NCBI GenBank assembly: GCA_020636105.1 | Contig: JACJYL010000001.1 | Span: 620,001 to 684,000 of the forward strand | Direction of reading: 5' to 3' | DNA from: Lewinellaceae bacterium | GTDB taxonomy: Bacteria > Bacteroidota > Bacteroidia > Chitinophagales > Saprospiraceae | Length of the DNA: 64,000 bases | Part shown: one piece after another, positions 8,532 through 17,704 of the stretch | Numbering within the stretch: the first letter of the stretch is position 1 | How the letters are laid out: each line of letters starts with the position of its first letter | Program-made: the position numbers and the translations under genes | The notes under the pieces: model-generated | Database searches by the model: none | Told to the model about the DNA's origin: nothing | Seen by the model: the letters and a program-made list of their open reading frames with translations, nothing else

Positions 8532-10376
8532 TTAAAATAAATCAACGGACAACCCCATTGAAGCCCATCTTCCGGGCATTTCCACAAGATTCGTTTCTTT
8601 GTATTTCGTGTCGAAGACATTACTCACATTGGCGAATATCCTGAAATGACCGGACTGCCACGTCAATCTGGTATTCAGCACAAAATAGTCATCCAGATTC
8701 ACTCGGTCAAAATATCTTGCCGAAATAGTCTGGAATAATTTTCCTTTCAAATAATTCAATCTTAAACCAGAAGTAATTTGATATTTGAGATTTTCCAGCG
8801 CATAGCGCGATTCAGCGCCGCTTTCTTTTACCTCTGCATGGATGTAGGTGAATCCAATATTAATATTATCCAGCCAGTAATGCTTCCGCTTTAGCAAAGA
8901 AGCCAAATAGACCGTTGCATTGCTTTCTACGCCGAAATGGGAGAGTTTGGCAATGTTATTTGCCGTCCATACCACATCTTCAGGTTTTTCCTTAATCCAA
9001 TCGATGATATCCATACCATCGCGATAAAACAGGCTAAACTGGGCATCAAGTCCCTGAATTTTTCGGGTTTTAAGCCCGACTTCGTAACTTAGTGCGCGCT
9101 CCGGTTGTAAATTTACATTTCCGATATTGACCGGCCCATTGTAATATAGATCCGTATAGGAAGGCACCCTGTAGGTGTAACCGGCATTTGCGATTAAATT
9201 CAAATGATCCGTCAACTGGTAACCCAGGTCGATCCCCGGCAAAAAAACAGTTTTAAAGTCTGAGTAGGTATTGAGTTGAATACCCGGAGTAATGCTGAGC
9301 TTTCCATCCAGCAAATTGAATCGTTGCTCAGCAGAAAGGCTCACCACCGTCCGGTTCCGTTTACCCAAGTTATTACTTGACAGCCAAACTTTATTGATAT
9401 CAACCCCAACTCCCAGTATACCGAGGCCATTATATGCCATTAAATTTACTTCCCCGCCGAGGGTATTGTTGATATGGAAGTTTCTGAAATAATCCGGATC
9501 CTGACGTAGAAAGAGGTATTCATCCTGATTGCGCCTCCAGTATAAATTGCTTTTTAAAACCAGTTTCTCGGTTAGAAATTGATTATAACTCATGGTTACG
9601 AGGCTGGTTTGAACCGCTTCGTACTGATCCTTGTAATCGGGGCTGGCATAAAAGCCGTTGGCTCCAAATGCCCGATTGGTGAACCCTGCCATAAGCCCAA
9701 CTTTTCCTTGAGCAAGATCCCTTCCTGCCTGGTAAAAAATATTGCTTATCCCATAATCTGTATTATACTTGTACCCGTCGCTTTGGTCATGGCTTCCGGA
9801 AAGGGTATGATGCCAGTTTCCGGATAACTTTGATCCGGAAATTTTCCCGCCCAACAAGGCATGCTCTCCATAAGTGACCTGGGCTTTCAGTCCATTTTTG
9901 TCGGGCGTTTTGGTAATGATATTGATGGCTCCGGCAAAAGCATTTTGGCCAAAGATCCTGGCTCCGGGGCCTTTGAGTATTTCAATGCGCTCAATATTTT
10001 CAATATCGACAGGAATGTTCAGTGAATGGTGTCCTGTCTGGGGGTCTGATATTTTTACGCCGTTCAATAAAATAAGGACCTGCTCAAAAGTGCCCCCCCT
10101 GATGCCTGCATCGGCCTGTACACCATGCGGCCCCCTTTGGCGGATGTCAATGCCTGCCTGGTAATTCAATAATTCCTGGATATTGTTTACCGGTGCATTT
10201 TTGATCTGTTCAGCGGTAATAACCTGTATACTCCGGGTTTGATCGGAATAAGGTATTTCAATTCTTTTTTCCAATACAACGACCTCTTCTATATTCTCTT
10301 TGGTTTGGCCGCATAAAGGACTATTTCCCAAGGCAAAAATCGCCAGGAAAAGAATGATTGTTCGATTGATTGTCAT
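8532..10376 (-). CDS. TonB-dependent outer-membrane receptor (BtuB/siderophore-like)
   Basis: A 614-residue TonB-dependent transporter with a signal peptide ending near LCGQ, a plug domain (SIQVITAEQIKNAPVNNIQELL, GGTFEQVLILLNGVKI, IERIEILKGPG, NAFAGAINIIT) and a beta-barrel ending in the typical C-terminal Phe. It lacks the CarboxypepD-like extension of SusC proteins, so vitamin B12, iron-siderophore or a similar small chelate is more likely than a glycan. I see no obvious cobalamin riboswitch in the short 5' region. A TACCTTTG promoter box lies 32 bp upstream of the ATG. The substrate is not assigned. Confidence 0.9.
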   Translation of the reverse strand: MTINRTIILFLAIFALGNSPLCGQTKENIEEVVVLEKRIEIPYSDQTRSIQVITAEQIKNAPVNNIQELLNYQAGIDIRQRGPHGVQADAGIRGGTFEQVLILLNGVKISDPQTGHHSLNIPVDIENIERIEILKGPGARIFGQNAFAGAINIITKTPDKNGLKAQVTYGEHALLGGKISGSKLSGNWHHTLSGSHDQSDGYKYNTDYGISNIFYQAGRDLAQGKVGLMAGFTNRAFGANGFYASPDYKDQYEAVQTSLVTMSYNQFLTEKLVLKSNLYWRRNQDEYLFLRQDPDYFRNFHINNTLGGEVNLMAYNGLGILGVGVDINKVWLSSNNLGKRNRTVVSLSAEQRFNLLDGKLSITPGIQLNTYSDFKTVFLPGIDLGYQLTDHLNLIANAGYTYRVPSYTDLYYNGPVNIGNVNLQPERALSYEVGLKTRKIQGLDAQFSLFYRDGMDIIDWIKEKPEDVVWTANNIAKLSHFGVESNATVYLASLLKRKHYWLDNINIGFTYIHAEVKESGAESRYALENLKYQITSGLRLNYLKGKLFQTISARYFDRVNLDDYFVLNTRLTWQSGHFRIFANVSNVFDTKYKETNLVEMPGRWASMGLSVDLF

Positions 10377-10407
10377 GGTTAGTTATTTTTTTGCCTACGA
10401 AAAGGCG

Positions 10408-10415
10408 CAAAGGTA
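10408..10415 (-). promoter_or_regulatory. Bacteroidota -7 box (TACCTTTG) of the TonB receptor gene
   Basis: The minus strand reads TACCTTTG, an exact match to the Bacteroidota -7 consensus TAnnTTTG, 32 bp upstream of the start codon. No TTTG occurs at the ideal -33 distance; one 14 nt upstream, in the T-run of the tolC terminator, is too close. Confidence 0.5.
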
Positions 10416-10430
10416 ATAGAGTAGGGGGAC

Positions 10431-10496
10431 AAAAAAAAGCTACGGGTTACGAGAGGCATGTTTTATGAAAAAACCATGACATCCCGCAACCCGTAG
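10431..10496 (-). terminator. Rho-independent terminator of the RND efflux operon
   Basis: On the minus strand a stem CTACGGGTT / AACCCGTAG (10488-10496 with 10440-10448), plus a further CG pair inside, is followed directly by CTTTTTTTT (10431-10438). It lies 38 bp after the tolC-like stop and separates the efflux operon from the TonB receptor gene. Confidence 0.85.
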
Positions 10497-10533
10497 TTGG
10501 ATTATCCTATTTTTGAAACAGCATCTCTGCTGA

Positions 10534-11886
10534 CTAATACTGTGCCCCGATCAATTGCCCGCTCAATTGCAAAAGAGAAAGTTCAATGACTTTGGCATCA
10601 AATTTAGCCTGGTTGTAATTGCGGGTTGCATTGAGTAAATTTAATTGCGCCTGCCGGTATTCCACCGAAGAAACCTGGCCAATGCTGAATTTTTCATCGG
10701 TATAGCGAAAATTCCTCCGGTTGGTTTCCAGGTTTTTGTCTTCAGCTTCCAGGACAAATAATGCATTCTGGTAGGTCTCCCAGGCATTGATCACGTCGCG
10801 TTCAATTTCCTGTTCCAGGGCTGATCGGTTCAGCTGTTGGTTGGCCATGGCAATTTTAGCATTCTGAATCCTCGTCCGGGTAACCCCTCCGTCAAAGATA
10901 TTCCAGGAAGCACTCAAGCCTATATTAAGGCCATTATTTCGGATCAGGTCCGTTTGAAAAGCACTCGGATTCTCCCCCAATGCGTTATCGGTTAAGCTCC
11001 AGGAGTAGGAGAGACTGGATCCCACTGTCGGCAATTTATTGGCTTCAGCCAATTTGAGACTGTAGTCGCTTTGGGTAATATTTTGTTCTGCCAAAAGCAA
11101 TTCAACATTATTGACTTTAGCATTCTGCACCAGGTCGGGAAGGGAGAGTCCGGCAGTGTATAAAACGAGGGTATCCACCTGGAAATCATTTCCCAGGTCG
11201 TTGCGCAAAATAAGGTTCAGGTTGCGTTTTGAATTGGCCAACAATCTTTCCAGGTTCCTGTAATTGATGCTGTCACGATTTACATCAACTTCAGCGTTAA
11301 GGATATTTAATTTAGAACCCTGGCCATAATCGAATTGATATTGGGCTCTTTGAAGACGTTTTTTTGAAACTTCCAGCGTTTGCTGTTGTGCATTGACATC
11401 GAGCGTAATCTGTGCGATATCATAATAGGCCGTAAACAATTGAAGGAGGGTAAATTCAATGCCTTGCCTTACATTAAGCTCGGCAATCGAACGAGCCACT
11501 TTGAGTCCTTCCAGGTTGTATGCACGCCTTTTGCCATCATAAATAAGATAATTAGCCCCAATGGAGGCATTGGAGCGTTTTGTCGCGGCGCCACTCACAC
11601 TTTGGGTATGTCCGTCGGCAAAGGTAATTTTCGATCCACCAAGATCAACACTTGCCGCGGCATTGGTAGAAACCGTTGGCAAATACCCGGTATTAAAAAT
11701 ACTGGTATTGTTGTCTGCAACTTCCAGCTGATTGTTGATAATTTGCAGATCGTAATTGTTTTCCAGTGTCATTCGGACAGCCTCGTCTTTTAGCAAGATT
11801 TCCTGTGCCGAAGCGAAATTTACTAAAGCAAAGAAAAAAAGGAGAAGTCCTGATTTAATATTATTACTCATTTTTAGCTTTTTCAT
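10534..11886 (-). CDS. TolC-family outer-membrane efflux channel
   Basis: A 450-residue outer-membrane efflux protein, the exit duct of the tripartite pump encoded upstream. A signal peptide (LLLFFFALVNFASAQ) is followed by two TolC/OEP repeats rich in coiled-coil heptads, with typical motifs LEVADNNTSIFNTGYLPTV, QAQLNLLNATRNYNQAKFD and, in the second half, SASWNIFDGG. The length fits the family. It starts 23 bp after the RND gene and is the last gene of a four-gene minus-strand operon that closes with a strong terminator. An internal ATG at codon 6 is an alternative start. Confidence 0.93.
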   Translation of the reverse strand: MKKLKMSNNIKSGLLLFFFALVNFASAQEILLKDEAVRMTLENNYDLQIINNQLEVADNNTSIFNTGYLPTVSTNAAASVDLGGSKITFADGHTQSVSGAATKRSNASIGANYLIYDGKRRAYNLEGLKVARSIAELNVRQGIEFTLLQLFTAYYDIAQITLDVNAQQQTLEVSKKRLQRAQYQFDYGQGSKLNILNAEVDVNRDSINYRNLERLLANSKRNLNLILRNDLGNDFQVDTLVLYTAGLSLPDLVQNAKVNNVELLLAEQNITQSDYSLKLAEANKLPTVGSSLSYSWSLTDNALGENPSAFQTDLIRNNGLNIGLSASWNIFDGGVTRTRIQNAKIAMANQQLNRSALEQEIERDVINAWETYQNALFVLEAEDKNLETNRRNFRYTDEKFSIGQVSSVEYRQAQLNLLNATRNYNQAKFDAKVIELSLLQLSGQLIGAQY

Positions 11887-11909
11887 TTAAAGTTAATCAT
11901 TGATCAATA

Positions 11910-14900
11910 TTACGATTCCCGCTCTTCTTCCTCGGCTTTCATTTCAACAATAGCCCTTTCTATTTCCTCACGGGTAGGTTTTTTCCCGGTAAGGAGCCAG
12001 TGCCCCCAAACCCTGAAACTATTCCATGAATAAAGCAGGATAGGTAGCATTAAAAGGGTCAAAAACGTCGCCAATCCAATACCATAAGCAATTGATATAG
12101 CCATAGGAATGAGAAACTGCGCCTGGCGACTTGTTTCAAAGATCAAAGGAGCCAAACCGGCAATAGTCGTAACGGAAGTCAGGAAAATCGCCCTAAACCT
12201 TGATTTACCTGCCCGCAGCAGCGCTTCTTCAAAGTGCATGCCTTCCTTGAGATAAAGGTTAAATTTCCCGATAAGCACCAGACCATCATTGACGACGATC
12301 CCAATCAATGCAATAATGCCCAGCCATGATAAAATGTTTACCGGGAATCCGTGTAACCAGTGGCCCCATAAAACGGCAATCAGGCTGAAAGGGATCATTA
12401 AAAACAATATCAGCGGCTGGCTATAAGATCTGAAAGTGAAGGCGATCAAAGCGTAAATAATGGCGAGGATAACAGGAATGATCAGTTTCGCCGAAACAGC
12501 CACCTTATTGGCTTCCCTGTTCTGACCTTCGTACAAAGCAGAAACCGTTGGATATTTGGCCTTAATGCCGGGCATAATATCCGTTTTGACCATTTCCAGG
12601 ATATCCGAGGCGCTGTCTTTTGGATCCTTCAAGTCAGCTTCCACGCGAATTTCCCGCTGCCCATCCAGGTGGTTGATGGAAATTTCCCCCCTGGCGATGG
12701 TATAGGAGGCAATTTCGGAGAAAGGAACTTTAGCTCCCGAAGGAGTGTTGATCCACATTCCATCAAGATCCTTAATGGATTGCCTGTCGCCCAGTTCATA
12801 TCTTACCCAAACCTTAATCTCATCCCGGCCTCTTTGGAACCGTTGCGCCTGGAACCCAAAGAAACCACTTCTGACCTGGGCCATGACCTGGTTTAAAGTC
12901 AGCCCCAGAAGATAAGCATTATCTTTCAGTTGTATCTTGATCTCCTTGATCCCGGCAGGATCGTTATCGGCAACATCTTTCAGGTTGGGAATTTCATTAA
13001 ATGCCACTTTAAGTTCTTCTTTTGCAGCCTTTAGGTCTTCAATATTGTTGCCCACTAATGATACGGATACCGGCCTGCCGCCAAAGTTGGACCCAGAACC
13101 ATACTGGACACTTTCCGCCCCGTAAATAGGCCCCATTTTTTCCTGGATAGCATTGGCAATGATATCGGAGCTAAAATCTCTTTCCTCTCCCGGCAGCAAG
13201 TTCACATCAACTGATGCCGTCGATGTGCCAGGTCCCACACGTTTAATGATATTATCAACAATATTTTTTCCTCCGGATTGCAGTCCCAAAAAGTCTTCGT
13301 TGACGTCCCAGGCAGCCTTTTCGATCTTTGTAATGATCGAATCAGTGATATTTTCATTGGTGCCTTGTGGCATTTTGAGCGTAATGGCAATCCGGTCACT
13401 CGCAATAGTTGGGAAAAACGTGGTTCTGATGATCCCGCCTTTTAAGGCTCCAATGGTTACCAAAAACATCGAAAGAGGAATCGCGAAACCCAAAAATTTG
13501 TTCTTTAGAAAAAAGGCCAGGTAAGGTCCGTAAAGTTTATCCCGCATCCAGTTCATGAAACGGTCGCCGTAAACATTAAATAAATAGGTCTTTTGATCAC
13601 TCGCCAGGGCTTTGGAATGTGCTATGTGAGCGGGTAATATGATCATGGCTTCCACCAGAGAAACAGATAAGGTCAACATAACGATAGCAGCCACTTCGCT
13701 GAAAAATGATCCAATCCTGCCATCCAGGAAAAAGAAAGTGGAGAAGGCTACAATAGTCGTTAGCACAGCGCTCACGATAGGGGGGATGACTTCTAAAGTA
13801 CCATCTACCGCAGCGCGAATGGGGCTTTTTCCTTTTTCATAATGGTGGTAGATATTTTCTCCGATCACAATCCCGTCATCCACGAGAATACCAATCACGA
13901 TGATCATACCAAAGAGAGACAAAACATTTATGGTAATTCCCGCACTTCCCGCGAAGATAAACATTCCAAAAAAAGAAATTGGGATCCCCGTAGCCACCCA
14001 AAAGGCAATACGGGGTTTCAGGAAAATGGATAGCAATAACACGACGAGTATAACTCCAATACCGCCGTTATTCATAAGCAGTTTTGTCCGCTGGATCAAA
14101 GTAATAGAGGAATCCCTGGTGACATCCAGGCGCACATTATCGTGTTCCGCATTAAATTTTTCAATAAATGCATTGACCTTTTCCGCAGAAGATATAAGAT
14201 CTTCATTATCCGTACTTTCCACCAGTACCTGGATCGATTCCAACCCATTATAAAAAACCCGGTCAGGTGTCTCCGACCATTTGTCCCTCACCGTTGCCAC
14301 ATCTTTCAAACGAATGACCCGACCATTATTATCAGCTCTCACCACAATAAAGTCAAGTTCATCTCCATAATAAGAGCGGTTGTTGGCCCGGATAAGGTAT
14401 TCTTCTTCATCCGTTTTAACTCGTCCGCCAGTGGTCAGGATATTAGATCCGGAAACGGCCTGTGCCACTTCCTGGAAGGTCAGATCATAGGCCCTCAGGT
14501 CATTTTCCCTTACTGCAATTTCAATTTCTTCGTCCGGAAAGCCTGAAATCGAAACCTGGGAGATTCCTTCAATGTTGCGGATTTCATTTTCCAGTCCTCG
14601 CGCAATCTCTTTGAGCGTTTTTAAGGGAATTTCCTTGCCACTAACCGAAAAACTCACAGTTTCCCTTCTGTTTTCGACTTTTGATACAACAGGAGGTTCC
14701 ATGCCTGAAGGGTAGGAGGGTACCCGGTCTACTGCATTTTTTACATCGGCAAGAATAATATCAATGTCGAATCCCTTAATGATTTCAACATTAATCCTTG
14801 CCGAATTTTCTGAAGAAACAGAAGTAACCCGGTCTATCCCGATTAATCCCCTTAAGTTGTCCTCAATTTTGATCACTACACCTTCCTCCATTTCCCTTGG

Positions 14901-15068
14901 AGACGCACCGGGGTACGTTAATTGAATGCTGATGTTCTGTGATTCGACCAAAGGGAAAAAGGAGGATTTTAGCCTAATAGCCCCAATTAGTCCAAAGGCT
15001 ACTACAGCGATAAGAATCACGTTGACCGCAACAGGATATTTTATAAAATACGATACGATATTTTTCAT
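11910..15068 (-). CDS. RND efflux transporter, AcrB/HAE-1-like
   Basis: A 1052-residue inner-membrane proton-driven exporter of the RND superfamily. It has the two-fold repeat of the family: TM1, a large periplasmic loop, TM2-6, then TM7, a second loop and TM8-12. The TM4 segment IGILVDDGIVIGENI has the Asp-Asp pair used for proton relay, and the equivalent TM10 segment is LIGIVVNDGLVLIGKF. The loop motif TYPGASPREMEEGV is typical of HAE-1/MexB-like pumps. It sits between the membrane fusion protein (53 bp upstream) and the outer-membrane channel. The substrates are not predictable; a MarR regulator at the head of the operon suggests induction by a small organic molecule. Confidence 0.95.
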   Translation of the reverse strand: MKNIVSYFIKYPVAVNVILIAVVAFGLIGAIRLKSSFFPLVESQNISIQLTYPGASPREMEEGVVIKIEDNLRGLIGIDRVTSVSSENSARINVEIIKGFDIDIILADVKNAVDRVPSYPSGMEPPVVSKVENRRETVSFSVSGKEIPLKTLKEIARGLENEIRNIEGISQVSISGFPDEEIEIAVRENDLRAYDLTFQEVAQAVSGSNILTTGGRVKTDEEEYLIRANNRSYYGDELDFIVVRADNNGRVIRLKDVATVRDKWSETPDRVFYNGLESIQVLVESTDNEDLISSAEKVNAFIEKFNAEHDNVRLDVTRDSSITLIQRTKLLMNNGGIGVILVVLLLSIFLKPRIAFWVATGIPISFFGMFIFAGSAGITINVLSLFGMIIVIGILVDDGIVIGENIYHHYEKGKSPIRAAVDGTLEVIPPIVSAVLTTIVAFSTFFFLDGRIGSFFSEVAAIVMLTLSVSLVEAMIILPAHIAHSKALASDQKTYLFNVYGDRFMNWMRDKLYGPYLAFFLKNKFLGFAIPLSMFLVTIGALKGGIIRTTFFPTIASDRIAITLKMPQGTNENITDSIITKIEKAAWDVNEDFLGLQSGGKNIVDNIIKRVGPGTSTASVDVNLLPGEERDFSSDIIANAIQEKMGPIYGAESVQYGSGSNFGGRPVSVSLVGNNIEDLKAAKEELKVAFNEIPNLKDVADNDPAGIKEIKIQLKDNAYLLGLTLNQVMAQVRSGFFGFQAQRFQRGRDEIKVWVRYELGDRQSIKDLDGMWINTPSGAKVPFSEIASYTIARGEISINHLDGQREIRVEADLKDPKDSASDILEMVKTDIMPGIKAKYPTVSALYEGQNREANKVAVSAKLIIPVILAIIYALIAFTFRSYSQPLILFLMIPFSLIAVLWGHWLHGFPVNILSWLGIIALIGIVVNDGLVLIGKFNLYLKEGMHFEEALLRAGKSRFRAIFLTSVTTIAGLAPLIFETSRQAQFLIPMAISIAYGIGLATFLTLLMLPILLYSWNSFRVWGHWLLTGKKPTREEIERAIVEMKAEEEERES

Positions 15069-15120
15069 CTTTTTTTTAAGTAAGTTTCCCGAGAGGGCAT
15101 TAATAAAGCAAACCTAATGT

Positions 15121-16230
15121 TTAGTCTTTCAGTACTTCAACTTTCATCCCCGAATAAGCTCCGGGAACGGGTTTTGCTAAAATTCTGATCCCATCCTCTA
15201 AACCTTTTATCACTACGGAATTTTCATTAAAATAAACAGGAGTGATTTGTCTCAACTCAAGTACGGTATCTAAAATGACAAATATTTTATTATTTTCCAC
15301 TAATAGCTTACGGTCGATTTCGAAGGTTTCTGCCTCATCTTTTGCACTGATCTCCGCTTCCAGGTACATCCCTTCTTTGAGGTCTTCACCTCTTACCTGG
15401 ATATAAGCTTTGACCGTTTGGGAGGTAGCATCAACTTTTCCGTTGACACGGATAATTGTTCCGTTCCAGGTCTTTTTCTTTTCCAGGTCATGAAGCGCCA
15501 CCTGTTTGCCGGTTTTGAGTCGGCCTTCAAGGGAAATATTGACCGGAACCTCCATCTCAAAAACACTTGGGTCGATAAATTCTCCCAGTTTTTGTCCCGC
15601 ACGAACCAGGGTTCCCGGGGTGACATCAGCTTCAGTGAGAACCCCGCTAAAAGGAGCGTAGATGACGTATTTACTCAACCTTACCTGCTGGTTTTTGATA
15701 TTGTACCAGGCAGATTGTATATTTCTACCCGCAATGAAGAGTTTTTCTTTTTCGGAAAGAGGCTCAGGAAGCGGGGCAAGTGCTTTATCCATATCAAACT
15801 TTGCCAGGTAAGATTTCCAATTCGGCAAGGCTTCAGGAAAGTCCAGTTGCAGATCAGGTAATAGGGCAACAATCTGATTGTACAAAGCGCTTTTTTGGGC
15901 CTGCAGGGAGGCAAAAAACTCTGCGCTGTTGAGTTTCAAAAGAACTTCCCCTTTTTTATAAAAAATACCCGGTTTAAATTCCCTGGCACTATTTTCAAAA
16001 ATGCCCTGAACTTCGGAAAATAACTGAACCTTGTTTTTGGCCACCAACTGCCCGCTTGTGGTGATAAAAATCGGAATATCTGAATTGGCAACGGTTTGAG
16101 CATAAACTGAAGCGACCTTCTTTTCAGTGGGAGGGGGGCCCTGTTTTTTTATGTTGGACAATTTTTTGTACCCAAATAAGCCGGCAGCAATTAATAATGC
16201 ACCGAGAATAATCGTAATTAATGATCTCAT
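15121..16230 (-). CDS. RND periplasmic adaptor (membrane fusion protein, HlyD/AcrA-like)
   Basis: A 369-residue adaptor linking the RND pump to the TolC-like channel. One N-terminal membrane anchor (LITIILGALLIAAGLFGY) precedes a lipoyl/barrel-sandwich domain (SGQLVAKNKVQLFSEVQGIF in the first half, VIYAPFSGVLTEADVTPGTLVRAG in the second), a helical hairpin between them, and beta-barrel and membrane-proximal domains. It lies 25 bp after marR and 52 bp before the RND gene, so the four genes form one operon. Confidence 0.93.
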   Translation of the reverse strand: MRSLITIILGALLIAAGLFGYKKLSNIKKQGPPPTEKKVASVYAQTVANSDIPIFITTSGQLVAKNKVQLFSEVQGIFENSAREFKPGIFYKKGEVLLKLNSAEFFASLQAQKSALYNQIVALLPDLQLDFPEALPNWKSYLAKFDMDKALAPLPEPLSEKEKLFIAGRNIQSAWYNIKNQQVRLSKYVIYAPFSGVLTEADVTPGTLVRAGQKLGEFIDPSVFEMEVPVNISLEGRLKTGKQVALHDLEKKKTWNGTIIRVNGKVDATSQTVKAYIQVRGEDLKEGMYLEAEISAKDEAETFEIDRKLLVENNKIFVILDTVLELRQITPVYFNENSVVIKGLEDGIRILAKPVPGAYSGMKVEVLKD

Positions 16231-16255
16231 TTCTTTTGAAAATTTTATTTTTTGC

Positions 16256-16726
16256 TCAATAACAGTCCTGCTCTACATCCACACTGTTATTGTTCATCTG
16301 ATTTATATTATGCTGAATTTGTTTTAACACTTCGATGGCCATTTCGAGTTTTTCCGACGGTATATTATGCTGAACTTCTAAAATGGTCATTTGAACAACC
16401 GGGACAGCCTGCAAATAAGTAGTTTTTCCCTTATCAGTTAAAAAAATCTGTTTGGTTCTCTTATCCGATTCCATTGGGATCCTGTTGATAAAACCTTTTC
16501 GTTCCATCGTGGTCACCAGCCTCCCCAAAGATGTTTTATCCCTGCCGGTAAGGAAAGCGAGTTCTTTTTGAAGTTGTCCGTCTTTTTCACAAAGCCTGCT
16601 CAGCAATAACCATTGGATTTTGGTTAGATCCAAACCGTGGGCCTGAAATTTTTCTGTAAGAACCAGCCCCATCATTTTAGCTGTTCTACCGACCCAGGGC
16701 ATCAATTCATTTCCAATATCCTTCAT
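16256..16726 (-). CDS. MarR-family transcriptional regulator of the efflux operon
   Basis: A 156-residue winged-helix regulator. The DNA-binding core reads LQKELAFLTGRDKTSLGRLVTTMERKG-like over residues about 55-85, followed by the wing with IPMESDKRTKQIFLTDKG, the hallmark DxRxxxxxLT pattern of MarR proteins. As the first gene of the marR-adaptor-RND-TolC operon it probably represses its own promoter and is released by a ligand of the pump (inference from many marR-efflux operons). A palindrome TGCATATGCA lies upstream of a -7 box in its promoter region. Confidence 0.92.
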   Translation of the reverse strand: MKDIGNELMPWVGRTAKMMGLVLTEKFQAHGLDLTKIQWLLLSRLCEKDGQLQKELAFLTGRDKTSLGRLVTTMERKGFINRIPMESDKRTKQIFLTDKGKTTYLQAVPVVQMTILEVQHNIPSEKLEMAIEVLKQIQHNINQMNNNSVDVEQDCY

Positions 16727-16755
16727 TGATCTTTGTTAAACTTCAAAAAGAGGTG

Positions 16756-16793
16756 CAAAGGTAAAATAAATACTCACTTTGGTTGCATATGCA
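16756..16793 (-). promoter_or_regulatory. marR operon promoter with candidate MarR operator
   Basis: On the minus strand TACCTTTG (16756-16763) matches the Bacteroidota -7 box, 30 bp before the marR ATG. The 10-bp palindrome TGCATATGCA (16784-16793) lies about 20 bp further upstream, overlapping the expected -33 region, where a bound MarR dimer would block transcription. Confidence 0.5.
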
Positions 16794-16912
16794 TCTAAAA
16801 TAATTCCAATAGGAGAAAACAGGGGTAGGGTAGTCCCGAATTTTAATGGAGACATGATCGATATCACTTGGTAAATATTATCTTGTGGCATCATTTATTA
16901 GCCCATGTAATT

Positions 16913-17704
16913 ATGTTGACATCATTTTTGAAAACCTGTTTTTGGGTCTTTTTCTATATGATTATTGGTGAAATAAAGGCTCAGACGCCAGATCATCCCT
17001 TCGGTAAACATGCGATCATTCGGTACGGTGGCCTGGAGAGAGCAGACAGCACGCGAAAAAACATTTACCTGGTTTTTACCGGCCATGAATTTAATGATGG
17101 CAAAAAAATGGTCCCGAAGATTTTAAAAAAAGCGGCATGTCCGGCCCATTTTTTCTTTACCGGTGATTTTTACAGAAACCCTGCCAACAAAAAAATGATA
17201 AAGAGATTGAAACGACATGGACACTACCTCGGTCCACATTCTGATAAACATTTGTTATACGCCTCCTGGAATAACCGCGACTCACTTCTGATCAGTAAGG
17301 AGGGTTTCGTCAAAGATGTCCTGGATAATTATTTGGCTATGCAAACCTTTGGGATTACCAAAGCAGATGCTGCTTATTTTATGCCGCCTTATGAGTGGTA
17401 CAACCCAAAGATAAGCGATTGGACCGAAGCACTGGGCCTGAGCCTTGTAAACTTCACCCCGGGCACTCGATCCAATGCAGATTATACGACCCCGGATATG
17501 GGAAACCGGTATATTAGCAGTAAAGCCATTTTTCAAAAGATATTGGATTATGAAAAGCAATCTTCCTGTGGCCTGAACGGTTTCATTTTGCTGGTTCATA
17601 TAGGCACCCATCCCGGTAGAAAAGATAAATTTTACTATTTGTTGCCTGAATTGATTGATGAGCTTAAGGCACGTGGTTATGAATTTACTTTATTAAAAGT
17701 TTAA
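16913..17704 (+). CDS. Polysaccharide deacetylase (CE4/NodB-like), exported
   Basis: A 263-residue protein with an N-terminal hydrophobic signal (TCFWVFFYMIIGEIKAQ) and a NodB-like fold. The first motif reads IYLVFTGHEFNDGKKM where most CE4 enzymes have TFDDGP. The metal-binding His motif is retained as GPHSDKH, motif 3 appears as MPPYEW and motif 5 as LLVHIGTHP. The protein probably removes acetyl groups from an amino-sugar polymer or acts on a related substrate, but the altered first motif makes activity uncertain. It is convergent with the DUF5009 gene, overlapping it by 4 bp, and next to a GH9 glycosidase. The start is the ATG before the signal; a TTG at 16868 is an alternative. Confidence 0.78.
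   Translation: MLTSFLKTCFWVFFYMIIGEIKAQTPDHPFGKHAIIRYGGLERADSTRKNIYLVFTGHEFNDGKKMVPKILKKAACPAHFFFTGDFYRNPANKKMIKRLKRHGHYLGPHSDKHLLYASWNNRDSLLISKEGFVKDVLDNYLAMQTFGITKADAAYFMPPYEWYNPKISDWTEALGLSLVNFTPGTRSNADYTTPDMGNRYISSKAIFQKILDYEKQSSCGLNGFILLVHIGTHPGRKDKFYYLLPELIDELKARGYEFTLLKV

Noticed and set aside
10377..10533. Cobalamin riboswitch upstream of the BtuB-like receptor
   Set aside because: The 157 bp hold the efflux operon terminator and a -7 box, leaving a leader too short for a cobalamin riboswitch, and no B12-box sequence was seen.
15418..15861. 147-residue plus-strand ORF opposite the efflux adaptor gene
   Set aside because: It is antisense to the well-supported adaptor and has no recognisable features.
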